Below are positions 14,051 to 20,160 of a DNA stretch of 20,160 bases, piece by piece. The stretch is from contig VSQE01000047.1 of the NCBI GenBank assembly GCA_009775705.1, forward strand, positions 1 through 20,160. The letters are read 5' to 3'. Source of the DNA: Prevotellamassilia sp. (lineage in GTDB: Bacteria > Bacteroidota > Bacteroidia > Bacteroidales > Bacteroidaceae). The notes under the pieces were generated by a model, which saw nothing but the letters and a program-made list of their open reading frames with translations, did not search any database and was not told the DNA's origin. The translations under genes and the position numbers were made by a program. How positions within the stretch are numbered: position 1 is the first letter of the stretch; each line of letters opens with the position of its first letter.

Positions 14051-15550
14051 TTATTTCCTGAATTTGTTGATACAGTCTATATATGCCTCTACGCTGGCAG
14101 CTATGATGTCCGTGTTCGCACCGAAGCCGAAGTAAAGCGCTCCGTCGTGCTCCACCTGCATGTGAACCTTTCCCACGTCGTCGGATCCTCGGTTGATGGC
14201 CTGGATCGTGAATTCCTTGAGTGTCATTTTTCGCCGGATGATCTGTTTTACCGCGTTGATGGCCGCGTCTACCGGACCGTTTCCCGTGGCGGCGGCGTTG
14301 AACAGTTCGCCTGCTATGTTCAGCGTGACGGCGGCCACCGGCTTCACACCTTGTCCGCTGGTCACTTGTAGGTAGTCCAGTTTGATGTTGTGCGCGTTCG
14401 AGCGTTCTGCACCTGCCAGTACCAGGATGTCGTCGTCCGTCACCTCCTTCTTCCGGTCCGCCAGTTTCAGGAAGCGTTCGTAGATGTCGTCCAGTGCCTC
14501 ATCGTCCGTCACGTCTATGCCCAACACTTCCAGCCGGTGTTTCAACGCGGCGTGTCCCGAGCGGGCTGTCAGGATGATGCTGTTTTCGTCAATGCCCACA
14601 TCCTTCGGGTTGATGATCTCGTAGGTCTCCGTGTTCTTCAGTACGCCGTCCTGGTGGATGCCCGAGGAATGGGCGAAAGCGTTGCGGCCCACGATGGCCT
14701 TGTTCGGCTGTACCGGCATGTTCATCAGCGAGGAGACCATACGGCTTGTCGCCGCTATTTTCTGCGTGTTGATGTTCGTCTCTATGGCGAGGTCGTGGTG
14801 GCATTTCAGGATCATGGCGATCTCCTCCATGCTGGTGTTGCCTGCCCGTTCGCCGATGCCGTTCACCGTCACCTCTACCTGGCGCGCACCGCCCAGTACG
14901 CCGCTCAGCGTACAGGCCGTTGCCATGCCCAGGTCGTTGTGGCAGTGGGTGGACAGGACGGCACGGTCCACTCCGTCCACGTGTTCGATCAGGTAGCGGA
15001 TCTTCTCGCCGTATTCGTGCGGCAGGCAATAGCCCGTTGTGTCGGGAATGTTCACCACCGTCGCGCCGGCTTTGATCACCGCCTCCACCACGCGGGCCAG
15101 ATACTCATTATCCGTGCGGCCGGCATCTTCGGCATAGAACTCTACGTCTTCCACGTAACGTTTGGCATATTTAACCGCCGCCACGGCCCGTTCGATGATT
15201 TCCTCGCGTGTTGAGTTGAACTTGTACCGTATGTGTGAGTCGCTCGTGCCGATGCCCGTGTGGATGCGTTTGTGCTTGGCAAAGGCCAGAGCCTCGGCTG
15301 CGCAGTCAATGTCTTTCTCCACGGCCCGTGTCAGGGCGCAGATGGTAGGCCACGTCACCGCCTTCGAGATTTCTATCACCGAGTTGAAGTCGCCCGGGCT
15401 GGAAATGGGGAAGCCTGCCTCGATGACGTCAACTCCCAGGGCTTCCAGCTGTTTGGCCACCTGTATCTTCTCTACCGTGTTGAGTTGGCAGCCGGGAACC
15501 TGCTCGCCGTCGCGCAGTGTCGTGTCGAAAATAAAAAGTCTGTCGCTCAT
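14051..15550 (-). CDS. leuA: 2-isopropylmalate synthase LeuA
   Basis: LeuA commits 2-ketoisovalerate and acetyl-CoA to leucine. The 499-residue product has FDTTLRDGEQVPG (8-20), HCHND metal ligands (202-206), NGIGERAGN (230-238), a linker with GIHQDGVLKN, and a C-terminal allosteric domain from about 385 to the end, where leucine normally binds. The frame is open from ATG 15619, but that adds 23 residues without family resemblance. MSDRLFIFDTT at 15550 matches the usual LeuA start. It is the first enzyme gene of the operon and sits behind a 250-nt leader with a candidate leader peptide and hairpin. Confidence 0.95.
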   Translation of the reverse strand: MSDRLFIFDTTLRDGEQVPGCQLNTVEKIQVAKQLEALGVDVIEAGFPISSPGDFNSVIEISKAVTWPTICALTRAVEKDIDCAAEALAFAKHKRIHTGIGTSDSHIRYKFNSTREEIIERAVAAVKYAKRYVEDVEFYAEDAGRTDNEYLARVVEAVIKAGATVVNIPDTTGYCLPHEYGEKIRYLIEHVDGVDRAVLSTHCHNDLGMATACTLSGVLGGARQVEVTVNGIGERAGNTSMEEIAMILKCHHDLAIETNINTQKIAATSRMVSSLMNMPVQPNKAIVGRNAFAHSSGIHQDGVLKNTETYEIINPKDVGIDENSIILTARSGHAALKHRLEVLGIDVTDDEALDDIYERFLKLADRKKEVTDDDILVLAGAERSNAHNIKLDYLQVTSGQGVKPVAAVTLNIAGELFNAAATGNGPVDAAINAVKQIIRRKMTLKEFTIQAINRGSDDVGKVHMQVEHDGALYFGFGANTDIIAASVEAYIDCINKFRK

Positions 15551-15602
15551 GTCGCAGTAATCGTATTTAAAAAAGTTTGTAATGTCCGGTGTGATAAATA
15601 AT

Positions 15603-15641
15603 AAAGCGGCCTCCCGCACTCCGAAAGTGAGAAAGGCCTTT
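15603..15641 (-). promoter_or_regulatory. Terminator-like hairpin in the leuA leader (candidate attenuator)
   Basis: On the minus strand, GGCCU (15638-15634) pairs with AGGCC (15612-15608). UUC pairs with GGG, and after one mismatch CACU pairs with AGUG, giving about 12 bp around a UUCGG loop. GCUUUAUUAUUUAUC follows. It lies between the leader ORF and the leuA start codon, where a regulated terminator would sit. I found no obvious competing antiterminator by eye. Confidence 0.5.
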
Positions 15642-15670
15642 GATGTTGTGCTGTTTCCGTGTCTTTGTCT

Positions 15671-15781
15671 TTATGCTTCGACCGGAATCTGCCGGATATG
15701 ACGCTCACTTCCGCTGCCCGTATCGGGGTGTAGAATCAAGCCTTGCAGTCGTATGCCGGAGTTCAGTACGGAAACTGTCAT
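15671..15781 (-). CDS. Candidate leuA leader peptide
   Basis: A 36-codon open frame starting 15 nt or so after the predicted transcription start. Eleven of 36 residues are Leu, Ile or Val, including the run Leu-Ile-Leu at codons 15-17 written TTG-ATT-CTA. It also has an ATA isoleucine codon at position 10. CTA and ATA look rare in the neighbouring genes, which prefer CTG and ATC. Together with the hairpin 30 nt downstream of its stop, this resembles a transcription attenuator. The Leu/Ile run is some 20 codons before the stop, which is far for classical attenuation, so the call is tentative. Confidence 0.4.
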   Translation of the reverse strand: MTVSVLNSGIRLQGLILHPDTGSGSERHIRQIPVEA

Positions 15782-15802
15782 ATTTCTGTTTTGTTGTTTC
15801 GG

Positions 15803-15835
15803 CAAATATACGAATATATTTTTACAATTTGCAAG
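15803..15835 (-). promoter_or_regulatory. Promoter of the leu operon
   Basis: Minus-strand TATATTTG (15810-15803) is an exact TAnnTTTG -7 box. CTTG (15835-15832) lies 21 bp upstream as the -33 element. The start is expected near 15796, giving a leader of about 245 nt before the leuA ATG. Confidence 0.65.
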
Positions 15836-16048
15836 AATAGCCGATAAAAAATAATGAAAATGAAAGCAGGAAGGGTAAGATAGCTGTCTGAAATTGTCGC
15901 GGACCGGTTCGCAACTTGTCTTTATTCGTTGCCCATGCCGGACCATAGATGGCCGCTTAACTTTTCGCTTCCTTCGTTTGGGTTTGAAACTATTTCCAGT
16001 AATTTTCTGAACTGCTTTTTCTAAATAATTGACGGGGTATTGTGTCGG
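15836..16048. other. Divergent intergenic DNA, no gene seen
   Basis: This stretch separates the divergent leu operon and GH20 gene. It is AT-richer than the coding DNA on either side. An open frame reaches into it from the leader peptide (up to 15946 on the minus strand), but it would start upstream of the promoter. I see no RNA gene or further repeat. Confidence 0.5.
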
Positions 16049-16083
16049 TTGGCAATTGGAAATTGCTGGTTACCGATTGCCAA
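16049..16083. repeat. Inverted repeat overlapping the GH20 promoter
   Basis: TTGGCAAT (16049-16056) is mirrored by ATTGCCAA (16076-16083) with a 19-bp spacer. The spacer itself holds part of a smaller palindrome, CAATT-GGA-AATTG. The right arm overlaps the likely -33 element, as an operator would. No regulator is encoded nearby. Confidence 0.45.
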
Positions 16084-16106
16084 TTCCCGATAAAGTCGTA
16101 TTTTAG
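16077..16106 (+). promoter_or_regulatory. Possible promoter of the GH20 gene
   Basis: TTG at 16077-16079 lies 19 bp before TATTTTAG (16099-16106), which matches TAnnTTTG in all but one position. The predicted leader is about 45 nt to the ATG at 16160. Confidence 0.4.
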
Positions 16107-16159
16107 CGGTCTGAAACAGATAACCATGTAAAACACAATTCGTAACACAAGCATTTCGT

Positions 16160-19100
16160 ATGAAAAAGAAGTTACTTTTACCGGTGCTGGCCGGTTGCCT
16201 GTGGGGAACATCTTCCGCTGAGGCGAAAATCAGACATTTGCTGCCCCGTCCGCAGCAGGTAGAACAGACCGCAGGCGCGGCCTTCGGATTGGGACGCCCC
16301 GTCCGGCTGGAACTGCCGTCTGAATGGGCGGAACTGACGGCTCCTGCGCGCTTTCTGGCCGAGACGGGCTGTACGCTCGATGATGCTGCGGGAGCCGCGC
16401 TGCGGGTGCGGCGTGTGGAGCAGGTGGCGGGTGCTTTCAACCATCCGCTGGCCGGCTTCCCCGACGAGGCCTACCGTCTCACGGTGACAGCCGACGAGGT
16501 GACGGTGGAGGCCGTGACGGAGACGGGCGTAGTGCGGGCCATGCAGACCCTCACGCAGCTGGCCGAGGGCTACGAGGGGACTCCCTCGCTGGAAGCGCTC
16601 ACGATGACAGACTGGCCGGCCTTCAAGTTACGCGGCCTGATGCACGATGTGGGACGTTCGTTCGTCTCGTTCGAGGAACTGAAGAAGGAGATAGACCTGC
16701 TCTCGCGTTTCAAAGTAAACGTGTTCCACTGGCACCTGACGGAGAACCAGGCCTGGCGTTTTGAGGTGAAGGCCTATCCGGCCCTGACGTCGGCGGCCTC
16801 GATGACGCGTTTCGCCGGCAAATACTATACGCAGGAACAGTGCCGCGAACTGGAGGAATATGCGGCACAGCGCGGCATCACGGTGATTCCCGAAATCGAC
16901 ATGCCCGGTCACTCGGCCGCCTTCGAGCGCGCCATGGGCCACTCCATGCAGACGGATCAGGGCGTGGAAGAGTTGCAACAGATCCTGACGGAGGTGGCCT
17001 CGGTATTCGTGCGGGCACCCTACATACACATCGGGGCCGACGAGCAGACCATTACCTATCCGGATTTCCTGAAAATCATGACCGACAAAGTGCATTCGCT
17101 CGGTAAGAAAGTGGTGGTGTGGAATCCCATCCGCGGCGTGAGCATCTCGAAGGAGGCCGGTTTTGACATGACGCAGATGTGGAGCACGAGCGGCCGCGTG
17201 GTGCAGGGCATGCCCAACATAGACTGCCGTTACAACTATACGAACCATTTCGATGTGTTCGCCGACCTCGTGGGTATCTACAAGAGCAACATCTACTATT
17301 CTCCGCAGGGCACGGAGGACATTGCCGGCTTTATCTCTGCCCCTTGGAACGACCGCAAGACACCGACGCAGGAAGACATCGTATGCCAGAATAATATCTA
17401 TGCCAATGTGCTGGCCTCGGCCGAAAGGGCCTGGATTGGCGGTGGTCGCCGCTACATTGAGGAGGGCGGCACCACGCTGCCCAACTCAGGAGAGGAATAC
17501 GAGGAGTTCCGTGACTGGGAGACGCGCTTCCTTTTCCACAAGGACCACTCGCTGGCGGCGGAGCCCATCCCTTATGTGCGCCAGACCAATGTGCGCTGGC
17601 GCATCAGTGACGCCTTCCCCAACGGTGGCAACAGCGCGGCGCAGTTCCCGCCCGAGACGGCTGCGGACGACGTGCTGCCCGATGTGTTCGAGTATGAGGG
17701 AACGACCTATGGATCGGGTATGGCCACGGGTGCGGCAGTGTATCTGCGGCATACATGGGGTGAGAACATCATCCCCGGATTTTATGCCCGCCCGCAGCTG
17801 AACACGACGGCGTACGCCTGGACCTATGTCTACTCGCCTGTGGAGCAGACGGTGGGCGCGCAGATCGAGTTCCAGAATTACGGACGCTCTGAGAACGACA
17901 AAGCCCCCGATGCCGGAAAATGGGACCGCAAGGGGTCGCGCGTATGGCTGAACGGGACGGAGATTATGCCGCCTGTGTGGGAAAACTCGGGCCTCGGCAT
18001 CAATGCCGAGGTTGACCTGAAGAACGAGAACTTCACGGCACGGCGCCCCGTGGCGGTGACGCTGAAGGCGGGATGGAACAAGGTGCTGCTGAAGCTGCCG
18101 TATGTGAGTGCTAACGGCATACGTCTGAACAAGTGGCTCTTTACCTTTGTGCTGACGGACACGGAAGGCCGCAACGCTGTAGACGGGCTGATCTATTCGC
18201 CCGCCAAGTGCATGGACGAGGCGGCGGAACAGGTGGCCGCCACGATCTCGGAGATCAAGAAATTCCGTCGCTCGGTGATCGGTACGGCTCCCGGCTTCTA
18301 TCCCGAATCGTGTGCGGCGGCGCTGGATGCGGTGCTGGCTGAGGTGGAGCCTACGCTGACACAGCAGCTTACGGCGGATCAGCGTGCCGCCCAGACAGCG
18401 CGCCTCAACGAGGTTTTCGAGGCTTTCAAAAATTCCTACTCCGCGGAGTCGCCCGTGCTGCCGCAAGCATCGACTCCGGAAAAATCGCACTGGTATCGCC
18501 TGAGCACGCCGTTGCGTGAGGGTCGTTTTGTCACGGCCGGAAGCACGGGGGCAAACATCACGGGCGAGGCCACGGCCACGGAGCGTGCGGCCTGGAAGTT
18601 CGTGACGCGCACGGACGGTACGTTCGACATCGTGAACTATGGTGACGGTTCTTTCGTGTCGCCGGCCAGCGCGAACAACACGGCGTTGAAGACCACGGCT
18701 TCTTCGCCCTCGGCGGGCTGGACTCTGAAAGCGGCGGACGAGCCGGGATTTCTTATCGTCACCAGCGGGACGGTGCAGATGAACCAGACCACCCTGTCGG
18801 GAAAGCCTCTCTATAACTGGGGCAGCGGAAACAATACCTCGGACACGGGTTGCAAGTTCCGCATCGAGGAGGTGGAAGGTCTTTCCGACATCAGCGAGGA
18901 GACGTTTGCCGTCCGTCTGGGTGAGGCGCGTGCACTGCTGGCGCAGACGGGCATCGGTTTTCCGGCTGCCGGAGCTGCGGAACGCACGGCGCTGGCGGCG
19001 GTAGTGAAAGATGCCGAAGCCACGGAGGAACATACCGAGGCGCAGTGGGCGGCGCTGAATACGGCGGTGACAGACTTTTGCAATACGCCTGAGGAGCGGC

Positions 19101-20134
19101 TGGCGATGCCGGTGGACGGCGGTGCCTATACCATCACGAACGTGCAGCAGAACGGAACGACATACGCCTATTATATGGACGGCGAGAACGGTCTGGTCCA
19201 TGCTGCGGCCGGAGTGCCGGCTGCGGAACTGGGCAGCAAGGCGGTGTTCGTGTGCCGCAGGGACGGTGACAAATATAATTTCGTCAACGGCGAGACGGGA
19301 AAATTCTTAGTGTGGAAAGGCAAGTCCGAGGGAGCCAATGCAGACAAGGGGTATGTGGATGCCTACGAGGCCGGTGTCTGCGGTTTCGGCCTGCATACCG
19401 GCAATGCTTCCGCTTTCGGTACGCTCTATATGGTGGGACAGCGGAGCAACGGTCATGACGGCGCTTTTATCCTGTTGGCGAACGGAGCTTTTGACGCATG
19501 GGGCAATGCCGTAGGATATTCCCAGAATTATTCCAACCTCAACCTCATCGAGGAAGTTGCCTATCCCAATGCCGTCCGTCTGGTGGCACCCGAGGGACAT
19601 GTTGACCGGCACGGCTATGCTGGCATCTACCTGCCTTTTGCGGCTGCGTTGCCCGAGGGAGTAACGGCCTGGACCGGTCGTATGGACAACGGAACGGTGA
19701 AAATGACGGCTATAGAGGGAACGGTGCTGCCCGCCGGTACGGCGGCAGTGCTCAGGGCCGATGCCGTGGGCGAGGCCCTGCTGGTACCCTCCGTACAGAC
19801 AGCGGCAGCGCCCGAAGGCAACGAATTGCTCGGGACGATAGCCGCCGGCACCGCAGTGCCGGCAGGGACCTATGTGACCGACGGTGCGCGTACGGCTGGT
19901 TTCGGTTTCTATCCCTGCACGACGGCCTCTCTGCCAGTGGGAGTCTCCTACATCGCGGTTCCCGGTGAGGGTGCCTGCTACTTTGCCGATTTCGGTGATG
20001 GCCCGACCGGCATTTCAATGCAGCCGGTTGTAACGGACGAAGCGGCTCCTCTCTACGATCTGGGTGGCCGCCGTGTGCAGTTGCCGGCCAAGGGAGTTTA
20101 TATCCGCGGTGGACAGAAGATCCTGGTTCCCTAA
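16160..20134 (+). CDS. Secreted multidomain GH20 beta-N-acetylhexosaminidase
   Basis: A 1,324-residue exported enzyme expected to remove terminal beta-linked GlcNAc or GalNAc from glycans. A signal peptide covers 1-22. Residues 25-150 are the GH20 N-terminal alpha/beta domain. The TIM barrel runs from about 155 to 430, with RGLMHDVGRSF (158-168), FHWHLTENQAWR (189-200), PEIDMPGHS (244-252) and the catalytic Asp-Glu pair D294-E295 in HIGADEQ. Later come beta-rich regions, a lectin-like region (about 775-910, SHWYRLSTPLREGRFVT), a short helical FIVAR-like segment (about 915-975), another beta region, and a tail with YDLGGRRV and GVYIRGGQKILVP. This tail resembles C-terminal sorting regions of Bacteroidota surface proteins. 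It is far longer than minimal GH20 enzymes (about 500-780). It is monocistronic in the window. Confidence 0.93.
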   Translation: MKKKLLLPVLAGCLWGTSSAEAKIRHLLPRPQQVEQTAGAAFGLGRPVRLELPSEWAELTAPARFLAETGCTLDDAAGAALRVRRVEQVAGAFNHPLAGFPDEAYRLTVTADEVTVEAVTETGVVRAMQTLTQLAEGYEGTPSLEALTMTDWPAFKLRGLMHDVGRSFVSFEELKKEIDLLSRFKVNVFHWHLTENQAWRFEVKAYPALTSAASMTRFAGKYYTQEQCRELEEYAAQRGITVIPEIDMPGHSAAFERAMGHSMQTDQGVEELQQILTEVASVFVRAPYIHIGADEQTITYPDFLKIMTDKVHSLGKKVVVWNPIRGVSISKEAGFDMTQMWSTSGRVVQGMPNIDCRYNYTNHFDVFADLVGIYKSNIYYSPQGTEDIAGFISAPWNDRKTPTQEDIVCQNNIYANVLASAERAWIGGGRRYIEEGGTTLPNSGEEYEEFRDWETRFLFHKDHSLAAEPIPYVRQTNVRWRISDAFPNGGNSAAQFPPETAADDVLPDVFEYEGTTYGSGMATGAAVYLRHTWGENIIPGFYARPQLNTTAYAWTYVYSPVEQTVGAQIEFQNYGRSENDKAPDAGKWDRKGSRVWLNGTEIMPPVWENSGLGINAEVDLKNENFTARRPVAVTLKAGWNKVLLKLPYVSANGIRLNKWLFTFVLTDTEGRNAVDGLIYSPAKCMDEAAEQVAATISEIKKFRRSVIGTAPGFYPESCAAALDAVLAEVEPTLTQQLTADQRAAQTARLNEVFEAFKNSYSAESPVLPQASTPEKSHWYRLSTPLREGRFVTAGSTGANITGEATATERAAWKFVTRTDGTFDIVNYGDGSFVSPASANNTALKTTASSPSAGWTLKAADEPGFLIVTSGTVQMNQTTLSGKPLYNWGSGNNTSDTGCKFRIEEVEGLSDISEETFAVRLGEARALLAQTGIGFPAAGAAERTALAAVVKDAEATEEHTEAQWAALNTAVTDFCNTPEERLAMPVDGGAYTITNVQQNGTTYAYYMDGENGLVHAAAGVPAAELGSKAVFVCRRDGDKYNFVNGETGKFLVWKGKSEGANADKGYVDAYEAGVCGFGLHTGNASAFGTLYMVGQRSNGHDGAFILLANGAFDAWGNAVGYSQNYSNLNLIEEVAYPNAVRLVAPEGHVDRHGYAGIYLPFAAALPEGVTAWTGRMDNGTVKMTAIEGTVLPAGTAAVLRADAVGEALLVPSVQTAAAPEGNELLGTIAAGTAVPAGTYVTDGARTAGFGFYPCTTASLPVGVSYIAVPGEGACYFADFGDGPTGISMQPVVTDEAAPLYDLGGRRVQLPAKGVYIRGGQKILVP

Positions 20135-20160
20135 TACCTTTTATATTATATATAATACAA

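Noticed and set aside
15551..15619. LeuA start at ATG 15619
   Set aside because: The added 23 residues lack family resemblance and begin inside the leader just after the terminator-like hairpin.
15782..15946. Longer version of the leader-peptide frame up to 15946
   Set aside because: It would start upstream of the promoter at 15803-15835.

Overview
The window looks like chromosomal DNA of a GC-rich member of the Bacteroidales (Bacteroidota). Several independent signs agree. Promoters fit the Bacteroidota -7 element TAnnTTTG (for example 467-474, 6306-6313, 8361-8368 and, on the minus strand, 15803-15810). Shine-Dalgarno sequences are weak or absent. FtsH, CdsA, the PadR-PspC pair, the leucine operon with a second LeuA-type enzyme, and the very long secreted GH20 hexosaminidase with a C-terminal GxYIxxGxKxLV-like tail are all of the kind found in Bacteroides/Prevotella-type gut bacteria. 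I cannot fix the genus from sequence reading alone.

Layout. 1-330: T-rich DNA, then a tRNA-Gln(CUG) gene on the minus strand with its own promoter and terminator. 444-3845: plus-strand housekeeping operon rsfS-ftsH-cdsA (ribosome silencing, membrane protease, phospholipid precursor synthesis), closed by a strong intrinsic terminator. 3868-3989: a four-unit 21-bp palindromic repeat array, then a minus-strand terminator. 4033-6081: minus-strand padR-pspC envelope-stress-type pair with a candidate PadR operator. 6381-8249: a secreted two-phosphoesterase fusion protein. 8298-8347: a perfect 21-bp inverted repeat. 8425-10116: a SulP anion transporter with a STAS domain. 10136-10183: a bidirectional terminator. 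10213-15550: minus-strand leucine operon in the transcription order leuA, small membrane protein, leuC, leuD, leuA2/cimA-like, preceded by a leader with a candidate leader peptide and a terminator-like hairpin. 16160-20134: a 1,324-residue secreted multidomain beta-N-acetylhexosaminidase.

How the genes work together. LeuA, LeuC and LeuD carry 2-ketoisovalerate to 3-isopropylmalate. The last step (LeuB) is not encoded in the window, and the operon ends at a convergent terminator, so leuB must lie elsewhere. The second LeuA-type enzyme could feed the same isomerase with citramalate for isoleucine, or act as a second isopropylmalate synthase. rsfS-ftsH-cdsA looks like a growth-linked translation, proteostasis and membrane operon. 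The GH20 protein points to foraging on host or microbial N-acetylhexosamine glycans.

Most of the window is conventional chromosomal content. The parts most worth a second look are the helically phased repeat array between two convergent terminators, the EEP-metallophosphatase fusion, the leu leader region, the small membrane protein inside the leu operon, and the PadR operator candidate. I saw no mobile element, CRISPR array, prophage or clear new defence-type system.
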